Shown piece by piece: positions 32,239 through 38,855 of a DNA stretch of 43,004 nucleotides (position 1 is the stretch's first letter; each line of letters starts with the position of its first letter). The position numbers and the translations under genes were made by a program. Source of the stretch: a virus; IMG/VR virus record IMGVR_UViG_3300025311_000367, positions 1-43,004 of that record. One strand, 5' to 3'. The notes under the pieces are model-generated. The model worked only from the letters and a program-made list of their open reading frames with translations, was not told where the DNA came from and searched no databases.

Positions 32239-32514
32239 ATGAACCGCGACCTCAACCAGGCTGCCGCCGTGCTCGGAATTGGCCCGCGCAAGCTGCGCGA
32301 CCAGCTGCGCGAGCGCGGCATCATCAACCACCAGGGCGAGCTGGCGTGCCGCTACCGCGACAAAGGCCACCTCTACACCGAGACCCGCAGCCGCTGGAAC
32401 AAAGCCATCAACGGCTGGAGCCACTACGGCGCGGTCATGGTCACCGAGGCCGGCATTGCCTGGCTGGCCGAGCAGCTCGCCAAGCCCGTTGTAAAGAAGG
32501 ATGCCGCCGCATGA
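32239..32514 (+). CDS. KilA-C-like phage antirepressor domain protein
   Basis: 91 aa: LNQAAAVLGIGPRKLRDQLRERGIIN, YRDKGHLYTETRSRW and GAVMVTEAGIAWLAEQL follow the KilA-C/ANT domain pattern (winged HTH then a second short helical part) found at the C-terminus of phage antirepressors. Here the domain stands alone. Expected to bind DNA or other regulators early in infection. Next start overlaps by ATGA. Confidence 0.6.
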   Translation: MNRDLNQAAAVLGIGPRKLRDQLRERGIINHQGELACRYRDKGHLYTETRSRWNKAINGWSHYGAVMVTEAGIAWLAEQLAKPVVKKDAAA

Positions 32515-32873
32515 CCAGCCCTGCCAACCACGCCATCGGCGCGCTCAAACTGGCCGCGCTGAACATCGACCACCCCGGCGTTGTTACCCGCACGATCGTG
32601 CAAAACGCCTGCGTGGAAGCCATCGGCCGCCTGCAAAGCAACCTGCCGCACGCGGATGACTTGGTGCGCCTCTACACCCAGCTGCTGAACGTAACCCCGG
32701 CGGGCTATCTGCCGCACGTCACGCTCACGCATACCGCCCCCGCGCACTTCGGCTGCGTGATTACCGACGCCGCCGGCAACGTGGTCGACCGCCAAGTGGG
32801 CAAAACCACCGAGGGCATTGCCGAGATCATCCGCCTGCGCTTCACGCGCCCCAACGCGGAGGCCACACCGTGA
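32511..32873 (+). CDS. Hypothetical early protein (120 aa)
   Basis: From ATG 32511, which overlaps the preceding stop (an upstream in-frame start would only add shadow sequence). MTSPANHAIGALKLAALNID, helical first half, then PHVTLTHTAPAHFGCVITDAAGNVVDRQ with a beta-hairpin look. No family recognised. Its stop overlaps the GTG of the next gene. Confidence 0.65.
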   Translation: MTSPANHAIGALKLAALNIDHPGVVTRTIVQNACVEAIGRLQSNLPHADDLVRLYTQLLNVTPAGYLPHVTLTHTAPAHFGCVITDAAGNVVDRQVGKTTEGIAEIIRLRFTRPNAEATP

Positions 32874-33118
32874 GAACCACCCTCGATCAGCTGCGCGAGC
32901 AGTACGCCAGCAGCTACATCAGCGCCGAGCAGCTGCTGGCCGACCACCTGCCGCACATCGGCAGCGTGAACCACCTGCGCCGCAAGATCCGCGCCGGGCA
33001 CCTCGACATCAAGCTGCAGCAGATAGACCCAAGCTCCAACCGCAGCCCCTGGATCATCTACCTGACCAACCTAGCCGACTGGCTAGACAAACAAGCCGCC
33101 GCATCCGCAGCGGCCTAA
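32870..33118 (+). CDS. PrtN-like (pyocin activator family) protein
   Basis: 82 aa, GTG start overlapping the upstream stop (GTGA). TTLDQLREQYASSYISAEQLLADHL, LRRKIRAGHLDIKLQQIDPS and WIIYLTNLADWLDKQ follow the PyocinActivator/PrtN fold, a small MerR/Xis-like winged-helix protein. In pyocin loci PrtN activates transcription. Here it could be an excisionase-like or activator protein of the phage. Confidence 0.65.
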   Translation: MRTTLDQLREQYASSYISAEQLLADHLPHIGSVNHLRRKIRAGHLDIKLQQIDPSSNRSPWIIYLTNLADWLDKQAAASAAA

Positions 33119-33156
33119 CCGGCCCCACCAGGGCCAACCGCAAAGAGGCACAGCAC

Positions 33157-33504
33157 ATGAAAGCAACCGACATCACTGAGTTTCTCAACTCTTGCAACAG
33201 CGGCGTGTTTGCCGCCCAGGTAGGCCGCGCCCTGTCCGATGTGGCCGCTGGCGTGATCGACCACGGCAAAAAAGGCAAGGTCGTACTCACCTTCGAGCTG
33301 AGCCAAATCGGCGAAAGCAACCAGGTGAAGATCAACCACAAGCTGGACTTCGCCCAGCCCACCAAACGCGGCACCAAGCGCGAAGACACCGCGGTGGATA
33401 CGCCCATGTACGTCGGCCCCAACGGCATCGAGCTGTTCCAGAACGACCCCACGGCCCAGCTGTTCAACAAGCAGGACACCCCGGTGCGGGCCCAAGAGGT
33501 TTAA
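33157..33504 (+). CDS. Hypothetical early protein (115 aa)
   Basis: From ATG 33157. MKATDITEFLNSCNSGVFAA, then VVLTFELSQIGESNQVKINHKLDF and GPNGIELFQNDPTAQLF. Mixed alpha/beta without membrane segment, not recognised. Preceded by AAGAGGCACAGCAC, a leader that recurs in front of two other genes of this operon. Followed closely by the DUF2303 gene. Confidence 0.7.
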   Translation: MKATDITEFLNSCNSGVFAAQVGRALSDVAAGVIDHGKKGKVVLTFELSQIGESNQVKINHKLDFAQPTKRGTKREDTAVDTPMYVGPNGIELFQNDPTAQLFNKQDTPVRAQEV

Positions 33505-33552
33505 CCGCCCCGCTCGCCCGCAAACCAAGCCACCCATCAAAAGGAAGCATCC

Positions 33553-34368
33553 ATGTCATTGAACAAAGACACCCTCGAACTGATCATCGCCAACGCCGTA
33601 GCGCTGGGCGGCACAGTGTCGACGGATACCCCCACCGCCGCCCTGCCGGACAACATCAAACTGCACAACCTGGAGAAGCTCCAGGCGATGCGCTCGCGCT
33701 TTCGCGGGGCACTGAACACCAACAGCCTGACCGACTTCGCCAACTACGTGACTAACCGCAACGGCAAGGCCGCAAAGGGCTTCATCGATCAGGACGCCAT
33801 GGCCTGCTCGGTGTTCTTCAACTTGGGCGACGAAACCGCACCCGGCCACGCCGACGACACCGCCACCCTCAAGCTCAAGCCAACCGCCGCCTATACCGCC
33901 CTTTGCCAACTGGCTGGCAAAAAATTGACCCAGAAAGAACTGGCCGAGTGGATGGAAGACTGGCGCGCCAACATCACCGCTGTCGACCCAGCCGACAACA
34001 CCATGAGCATCGTTCAGGCCATCGCCGCGGTGCGCAACATCACCATCAAGGCCAGCGCCGAGCGCACCACTGTACAGGGCAACTTCAGCGCCAACACCAG
34101 CGCCATGGATGCCATCGAAGCCGCCAGCCAGGACACCCTGCCGGCCAAGCTGCACTTCAACATCGTGCCCTACGAGGGCCTCGGCCAGCGCGTGTTCACC
34201 CTGGCTCTGAGCGTACTCACCGGTGAAGACAAGCCCGTGCTCAAGCCGCGCTGGGTAGGTGAAGAGCTGCAGCGCGAAGAAATCGCCAAGGAGTTCAAAA
34301 CCGTGCTCGCCAAAGAAGTCGGCGGCAGCGCCACCCTGTTGCTGGGCAGCTTCAACGCTGGCAGCTAA
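33553..34368 (+). CDS. DUF2303 (YfdQ-like) protein
   Basis: 271 aa. VALGGTVSTDTPTAALPDNIKLHNLEKLQAMRSRFRGAL, then QDAMACSVFFNLGDETAPGHADD and FNIVPYEGLGQRVFTLALSVLTGEDKPVLKPRWVG, features of the DUF2303 family (E. coli prophage YfdQ). A YfdR homologue lies 0.8 kb downstream, as yfdQ-yfdR are neighbours in E. coli CPS-53. Biochemical role unknown. Confidence 0.8.
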   Translation: MSLNKDTLELIIANAVALGGTVSTDTPTAALPDNIKLHNLEKLQAMRSRFRGALNTNSLTDFANYVTNRNGKAAKGFIDQDAMACSVFFNLGDETAPGHADDTATLKLKPTAAYTALCQLAGKKLTQKELAEWMEDWRANITAVDPADNTMSIVQAIAAVRNITIKASAERTTVQGNFSANTSAMDAIEAASQDTLPAKLHFNIVPYEGLGQRVFTLALSVLTGEDKPVLKPRWVGEELQREEIAKEFKTVLAKEVGGSATLLLGSFNAGS

Positions 34369-34423
34369 CCACCACCCACACCTGCCGGCCTAACCACCCG
34401 GCAGCAACCAAGAGGCACAGCAC

Positions 34424-34963
34424 ATGACCGCTTCCGCTACCTACCTCGATAGTTTCAGCATCAACATCATCTTTATCGCACTGTTCGTCTGCTCGATCGC
34501 CGCGCTGATTGCCTACCGCGTAGGGCTCAGCACTGGTGCCCAGGCACAGCAGCAGCGCGACAAAGTCACCAGCAACCTGCAGGCCCGCAATCTGCGCGAA
34601 GCCCACAAAGCCACAGAGCTGATGCGCACCCGCCTCACCGCGCTACAGGTCAAGCAGCAACACCACCAGGCGCAGCTCGAAGCCATCATGCAAGACGCCG
34701 ATACCCGCATCGCCATCTACGCCAGGCGCGCCAACCCATTCAGCCATGATGACCGCATCACCCTGCAAGCCGCCGCCAACCAGCTGGATCTGGCCGCCAA
34801 CACCTACTCCGGCCTACTGCTCGGTGATCAGGTGCGGTTCGCCCGCCAAATGCAGCAGCGCGTACTCAATCTGGTGGAACAGCTGGATGCAGCCCTGAAG
34901 GCTCAAGCCCAACAAGTGAACAGCCCGGATGACGAGACGGCCGCTGCAAAGGAAGTTGCGTAA
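34424..34963 (+). CDS. Membrane-anchored coiled-coil protein
   Basis: 179 aa. Residues about 14-36 form one membrane segment (NIIFIALFVCSIAALIAYRVGL), followed by a long Gln/Lys/Arg-rich coiled coil (QQQRDKVTSNLQARNLREAH). Topology suggests a cytoplasmic coil tethered to the inner membrane. Ribosome leader AAGAGGCACAGCAC. Its stop overlaps the next start (TAATG). Function unknown. Confidence 0.65.
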   Translation: MTASATYLDSFSINIIFIALFVCSIAALIAYRVGLSTGAQAQQQRDKVTSNLQARNLREAHKATELMRTRLTALQVKQQHHQAQLEAIMQDADTRIAIYARRANPFSHDDRITLQAAANQLDLAANTYSGLLLGDQVRFARQMQQRVLNLVEQLDAALKAQAQQVNSPDDETAAAKEVA

Positions 34964-35178
34964 TGGACGCCGCCACCGCTACACCCAACGACCTGCTGCG
35001 CACCCGCGCAGCACACATGGACAACCTGCAACGCCTGCGGCGTTACCTGCCAATCCTCAAGCCGCAGGCCGCAGCGCGCGCAGAAAACACCATGGCCAAC
35101 CTCATGCAGCAGGTCTACGTCATCGACGAGCAGCTGCGCATCAAAGGCAAGCAACCTGCCCAGTGGGGTGAAGCATGA
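34963..35178 (+). CDS. Small helical hypothetical protein (71 aa)
   Basis: MDAATATPNDLLRTRAAHMD then NLQRLRRYLPILKPQAAARAENTMANLMQQVYVI, basic and helical. Overlaps the upstream stop (TAATG) and the downstream start (ATGA). No family recognised. Confidence 0.6.
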   Translation: MDAATATPNDLLRTRAAHMDNLQRLRRYLPILKPQAAARAENTMANLMQQVYVIDEQLRIKGKQPAQWGEA

Positions 35179-35723
35179 CCTGGATACTCACCCGCTCCGG
35201 CAAGCGCATGGATCTGTTCGATCCAAAGCCAGCAATGGTCGACCCGGCCGATATCGCCCACGCCCTCAGCATGCTCTGCCGCTTCAACGGCCACACCAGC
35301 AGCTTCTACTCGGTCGCTCAGCACAGTTGCATCGTCGCCGACCTAGTACCGCACGAACTGGCGCTGACAGCACTGCTGCACGACGCCACCGAGGCCTATG
35401 TGGGCGACATGGTGCGCCCGCTCAAGCAGCACCCGAGCATGCACGACTACCGCGAGATCGAGTACGGCGTCTGGATAGCCATCTGCGACCGTTTCGCCAT
35501 CGACTACACGCTGCCCCAGGCCGTGCACGAGGCGGACATGATTGCCTTGGCCACCGAGCGCCGCGACCTGATGCCCGACCACCCCGAAGTATGGGAATGC
35601 CTGCGAGGCGTTGAGCCGCGGCCTGAGCCAATCAAGCCCCTGCCACCAAGCGAAGCATCGATTCACTACTTCAACCGTTTGCTGCAACTGATGGCTACCA
35701 CCCATCGCGGCGCAGCAGCCTAA
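35175..35723 (+). CDS. HD-domain phosphohydrolase, YfdR-like
   Basis: 182 aa. Metal-site residues of the HD superfamily: SVAQHS with His50, LLHDATEAYVGD with His69-Asp70, and a later Asp (EADMIALATERRDL). Related to E. coli YfdR and YfbR-type nucleotidases, which hydrolyse nucleoside phosphates. A role in nucleotide pool control during replication is plausible. Overlaps the preceding gene by ATGA. Confidence 0.8.
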   Translation: MTWILTRSGKRMDLFDPKPAMVDPADIAHALSMLCRFNGHTSSFYSVAQHSCIVADLVPHELALTALLHDATEAYVGDMVRPLKQHPSMHDYREIEYGVWIAICDRFAIDYTLPQAVHEADMIALATERRDLMPDHPEVWECLRGVEPRPEPIKPLPPSEASIHYFNRLLQLMATTHRGAAA

Positions 35724-35751
35724 ACCACCCCAAAACCAAGAGGCACAGCAC

Positions 35752-36363
35752 ATGACCACTATCAACCGCACCACTCTCCCCGCCATCGGCAGCCCCTTCG
35801 AGGGCGGCTTCTACATGGGGCTCTACCTGCTCGCCGGCCAGCTGCAGGCGCTGATCCGCGCACCGGCCGCAGAAGGCTTCAATGCCCCGCAACCCTGGGG
35901 CCAATGCGGCACCATGATTGCCGGTGCTAACAGCTTCAACGATGGCCAGGCCAACACACGCGCCATGGCCGAGGCCGAATGCCCACACGCCACCTGGGCG
36001 CTGAGCCTGTCGATAGGCGGCCATCAGGACTGGTTCATCCCATCCCGCGACGAAACCGAAATCGTCTACCGCGTTTGCAAGCCAACAACTGAAGAGAACT
36101 ACTGCAGCTTCCGCGACGGCGACAACCCCAGCAGCGTTCCGGCTGGCTACCCCTACACAGCAGAGTCACCGGCCCAGAGCAGCATCGCAGCCTTCTGCCA
36201 GGGCGGCGCAGAAGCGCTGGAGGATTGCAGCTACTGGACCAGCACGCAGAACGGCCCGTACGGCGCGTGGATTCAGTACTTCGACGGTGGCACCCAGAAC
36301 GGCGTAGGCAAGGTCAACGCCCGGCCCGCTTTCGCCGTCCGCAGAATCACCGTCACCCCTTAA
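35752..36363 (+). CDS. DGR target protein 1 (C-type-lectin-like, DUF1566-like)
   Basis: 203 aa. Leader AAGAGGCACAGCAC before ATG 35752. The body is the formylglycine/C-type-lectin-like fold often called DUF1566: FYMGLYLLAGQLQALI, ECPHATWALSLSIGGHQDWFIPSRDE, CSYWTSTQ and the C-terminal ARPAFAVRRI. The final 38 residues (from Ser-Tyr-Trp on) contain the variable repeat at residues 165-198. No signal peptide or membrane segment. By DGR analogy (Mtd, TvpA) this is a ligand-binding surface made diverse by mutagenic retrohoming; its ligand is unknown. Paralogue of the next gene. Confidence 0.88.
   Translation: MTTINRTTLPAIGSPFEGGFYMGLYLLAGQLQALIRAPAAEGFNAPQPWGQCGTMIAGANSFNDGQANTRAMAEAECPHATWALSLSIGGHQDWFIPSRDETEIVYRVCKPTTEENYCSFRDGDNPSSVPAGYPYTAESPAQSSIAAFCQGGAEALEDCSYWTSTQNGPYGAWIQYFDGGTQNGVGKVNARPAFAVRRITVTP
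36245..36344 (+). repeat. DGR variable repeat 1 (VR1)
   Basis: 100 nt aligned without gaps to the template repeat (37635-37734, offset 1390). Eleven differences, all at template adenines (to G, T or C); the remaining 89 positions are identical, including GCCCGGCCCGCTTTCGCC and GTCCGCAG at the 3' end. The base just after is A where the template has C. Affected codons include the template AAC, GAA, GAC and GAT codons. Confidence 0.92.
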
Positions 36364-36383
36364 CCACTTCCAGGCTTTACCGC

Positions 36384-36400
36384 CGCGCGCGCAGCGCGCG
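36384..36400. repeat. GC hairpin downstream of VR1
   Basis: CGCGCGC (36384-36390), loop GCA, GCGCGCG (36394-36400), 40 nt after the end of VR1 and beyond the stop codon. A matching hairpin follows VR2. Such structures next to the variable repeat are needed for efficient homing in the Bordetella phage DGR. Confidence 0.65.
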
Positions 36401-36428
36401 TTCGGCTCCAAATTTTGAGGACATGACC

Positions 36429-37052
36429 ATGCAACAGATCACCCTGGAAGTAGGCGGCACCACGCTCCGCACCCAAAACGCCCTGCTCGCACGCCACGTG
36501 CTCGAGCAGGAAGCGGGCCTGGCGATGGTCGGCACCGCGTTCATCACCGGCGAACTCACCAGCACCCTGACACCGCCCGCCATCGGGCAGCACTGGCACG
36601 GCCAGGGCGGCACCTATGTCGGCGTGATGCGCGGCGTTGACGGCCAGCCGGACTACCACCTGATCGCCCCCAAGCACGCGCAAATCGCCGAAATCACCTA
36701 CGGCGCACGCGGTAAGAAGATCGAGGGTGCTGGCTGCGCGCGTGACGGTTTGGCCAACACCAGCGCCCTGCTCGCCTCCGGCACCGAACACCCAGCGGCG
36801 CAGTGGGCAGCCGACCAAGAAGCCGACGGCCACCGCGACCTGTACCTCCCCGCCCGCGCCGAGGCGTTCCTCTGCTGGGCCAACATACCCGAGCAGTTCA
36901 CAGACAAAGGCTGGCGGCTCACCAGCACGCAGGGCGGCCCGTACGACGCGTGGGTTCAGCACTTCGGCGATGGCTACCAGTACGGCGGAGTCAAGGTCAC
37001 CGCCCGGCCCGCTTTCGCCGTCCGCAGAATCCTTATCACTTCACCAATTTAA
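36429..37052 (+). CDS. DGR target protein 2 (C-type-lectin-like)
   Basis: 207 aa from ATG 36429 (GAGG 8 nt upstream; ATG 36423 would sit too close to it). MQQITLEVGGTTLRTQNALL is a distinct N-terminus, then PAIGQHWHGQGGTYVGVMRGVDGQPDYHLIAPKHA, DGHRDLYLPARAEAFLCWANIPEQF and GWRLTSTQ, the same lectin-like scaffold as target 1. Variable repeat at residues 167-200. No signal peptide. Two targets fed by one template are seen in some DGRs; here they may be separate binding proteins or partners of one complex. Confidence 0.87.
   Translation: MQQITLEVGGTTLRTQNALLARHVLEQEAGLAMVGTAFITGELTSTLTPPAIGQHWHGQGGTYVGVMRGVDGQPDYHLIAPKHAQIAEITYGARGKKIEGAGCARDGLANTSALLASGTEHPAAQWAADQEADGHRDLYLPARAEAFLCWANIPEQFTDKGWRLTSTQGGPYDAWVQHFGDGYQYGGVKVTARPAFAVRRILITSPI
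36928..37027 (+). repeat. DGR variable repeat 2 (VR2)
   Basis: 100 nt aligned without gaps to the template repeat (offset 707). Fifteen differences, all at template adenines, none at other bases. VR1 and VR2 differ from each other at 13 positions, so each was diversified on its own. Both continue with AGAATC after the shared GTCCGCAG core where the template has AGCATC. Confidence 0.92.
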
Positions 37053-37062
37053 GCCCTTAACA

Positions 37063-37081
37063 CCGCGCGCGTAGCGCGCGG
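37063..37081. repeat. GC hairpin downstream of VR2
   Basis: CCGCGCGC (37063-37070), loop GTA, GCGCGCGG (37074-37081): 8 bp plus a flanking A-T pair, 36 nt after VR2. Same core as the hairpin behind VR1 but a different loop (GTA against GCA). Absent in this form next to the template. Confidence 0.65.
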
Positions 37082-37099
37082 TTAGCGAGTTTTCTCAGC

Positions 37100-37462
37100 A
37101 TGGCCATAGCCCAACACCTGCCGATCTATAAGCGCTCTGGCGACCTCGCCAAGCTCGTGGCGGACCTTGTTAAAAACTGGAGGCGCGACTTTAAACGCAC
37201 CCTCGGTGACAAGGTGCTCAACGAATGCTTTGACGTGTCGATCCTGATCTTTCGCGCCAACACCGCGAGCGGCCAGCAGCGAGTCGCCTTCATTCAGCAA
37301 ACCCTGGAACGCATCCAGGTTGTAGAGCTGATGCTGCGCCTGGCCGCCGACCTGCACCTGGTAACCCCCGAGCAACATGGGTCCGCCATCAAGATCACAG
37401 ACGAAATAGGCCGGCAGGCCACAGGGTGGAAACGAAATGCCGCCGCATCGCCAGCCGTATGA
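37100..37462 (+). CDS. avd: DGR accessory protein Avd
   Basis: 120 aa, helical, basic: MAIAQHLPIYKRSGDLAKLVADLVKNWRRDFKRTLGDKVLNECFDV and ERIQVVELMLRLAADLHLVT. This is the Avd four-helix bundle (S23-like), which forms a pentamer and binds the DGR reverse transcriptase and template RNA. Lies between target 2 and the template repeat as in Bordetella phage BPP-1. Only weak ribosome-site signal upstream, so translation may be coupled to the target gene or driven from a weak site. Confidence 0.85.
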   Translation: MAIAQHLPIYKRSGDLAKLVADLVKNWRRDFKRTLGDKVLNECFDVSILIFRANTASGQQRVAFIQQTLERIQVVELMLRLAADLHLVTPEQHGSAIKITDEIGRQATGWKRNAAASPAV

Positions 37463-37634
37463 GCGCCACGGCCCTCATACCATAGCGATTTTGATTCTGG
37501 TCGTGCCGCTGGCTCACAAGGCCACCGCTATGCGCACCAGAGGCACCACCTGGCATTGTCCCGGCAGGCCTCGCGCAGTTCCGCTACTGATCGGCCTCGG
37601 CCTTTGGCAGCGTGACGTAAATAGCACGACCTGG

Positions 37635-37734
37635 CGCAGAACGGCCCGAACAACGCGTGGATTCAGAACTTCGACGATGGCAACCAGAACAACGAAGACA
37701 AGGACAACGCCCGGCCCGCTTTCGCCGTCCGCAG
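37635..37734 (+). repeat. DGR template repeat (TR)
   Basis: 100 nt source copy for both variable repeats, lying between avd and the RT. The 72 nt from 37637 hold 28 adenines, arranged as many AAC codons (eight in the target frame), which give amino-acid change without stop codons when A is replaced. The 3' part from 37709 (GCCCGGCCCGCTTTCGCC...) is invariant and ends AGC where the VRs have AGA, the IMH*/IMH difference that directs one-way transfer. Confidence 0.92.
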
Positions 37735-37784
37735 CATCGAACGGTATTACTGGCGGCCATGCTGATTTTTCTATTGAGCAACTC

Positions 37785-38855
37785 ATGCGGGCCTACTACG
37801 ACTGCCGGCGCAACAAACGCAGCAGCGGGTCAGCCCTGGCATTCGAGTTCCAGCTGGAGCGCAACATCATGCAACTGCTTAGCGAGCTGAACAGCGGCAC
37901 CTATCAGCCCGGCCCCTCGATCTGCTTTGTGGTTACCCACCCAAAGCCGCGCGAAGTGTGGGCCGCTGACTTCCGTGACCGCATCGTCCACCACATGCTC
38001 TACAACCACATCGGCGCGCGCATCGAGCGTAGCTTTATCGCTGATTCCTGCGCCTGCATCGAGGGCCGCGGCACCCTGTACGCCGCGCAACGCCTGGAAC
38101 AAAAAGTGCGCAGCATCACCCAGAACTGGAGCCGCCCAGCCCACTACCTCAAGTGCGACTTGGCCAACTTCTTTGTCAGCATCGACAAGCACGTGCTCGC
38201 CCAGCAGCTAACTGCCCGCATACCCGAGGCCAATTGGCGCGCTCTGGCCCTGCTGATCCTCTGGCACGACCCGCGTGACAACTACCAGCTGCGCAGCTCA
38301 CCGCGCCTGCTCAACCGCGTACCCCAGCACAAACGCCTGACCTGCCAGCCAGCACACCTCGGCCTGCCGATTGGCAACCTAAGCAGCCAGTTCTTCGCAA
38401 ACGTCTACCTCGATGCCCTGGACCAGTTCGCCAAGCACACCCTGCAGGCCAAGCATTACATCCGCTATGTGGATGACTTCGTGCTGCTGCACCACAGCCC
38501 ACAACAGCTCAACACCTGGCACGCCCAGATAGAAACCTTCCTGGCCGAGCGCCTGCACGCCCGCCTCAACCCCAGCAAAACCATTCTGCAACCCGTCAGC
38601 CGCGGCGTGGACTTCGTCGGCCAGGTCATCAAACCCTGGCACCGCACCACCCGCCGCAAAACCGTAGCCCACGCCATCAAGCGCATCAGTTCGGTGCCGC
38701 TCCCGGCACTGCGCGAAACCGCCAACAGCTACTTCGGCCTGCTCACCCAAGCCACCCACAGCCATACCGACCGCCGCAAAGTGGCCAAGGCCATCCTGCT
38801 GCGCGGCAAGGCCGTGAATGCAGGGCTGACCAAGACGTACAAGGGGGCCGCATGA
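37785..38855 (+). CDS. DGR reverse transcriptase
   Basis: 356 aa from ATG 37785; the frame is open upstream through the template (to 37437), so an earlier non-ATG start (ATT 37773 or 37746) that adds FSIEQL is possible and would fit the family N-terminus better. RT motifs: EVWAADFRDRIVHHMLYN, YLKCDLANFFVSIDKH with the first catalytic Asp, GLPIGNLSSQFFANVYLDALD (the DGR/group II-type motif 4) and YVDD at residues 228-231 with YIRYVDDFVLL. Its stop overlaps the methyltransferase start by ATGA. Copies template RNA with adenine-specific errors. Confidence 0.93.
   Translation: MRAYYDCRRNKRSSGSALAFEFQLERNIMQLLSELNSGTYQPGPSICFVVTHPKPREVWAADFRDRIVHHMLYNHIGARIERSFIADSCACIEGRGTLYAAQRLEQKVRSITQNWSRPAHYLKCDLANFFVSIDKHVLAQQLTARIPEANWRALALLILWHDPRDNYQLRSSPRLLNRVPQHKRLTCQPAHLGLPIGNLSSQFFANVYLDALDQFAKHTLQAKHYIRYVDDFVLLHHSPQQLNTWHAQIETFLAERLHARLNPSKTILQPVSRGVDFVGQVIKPWHRTTRRKTVAHAIKRISSVPLPALRETANSYFGLLTQATHSHTDRRKVAKAILLRGKAVNAGLTKTYKGAA

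Noticed and set aside
36225-36428. Extended N-terminus for DGR target 2
   Set aside because: The open frame upstream overlaps VR1 of target 1 and lacks a ribosome site; GAGG before 36429 fixes the start.
37437-37784. ATG 37437 as RT start
   Set aside because: It would translate the avd end and the template repeat as protein; the RT domain begins near 37770. Kept only as an ambiguity in the findings.
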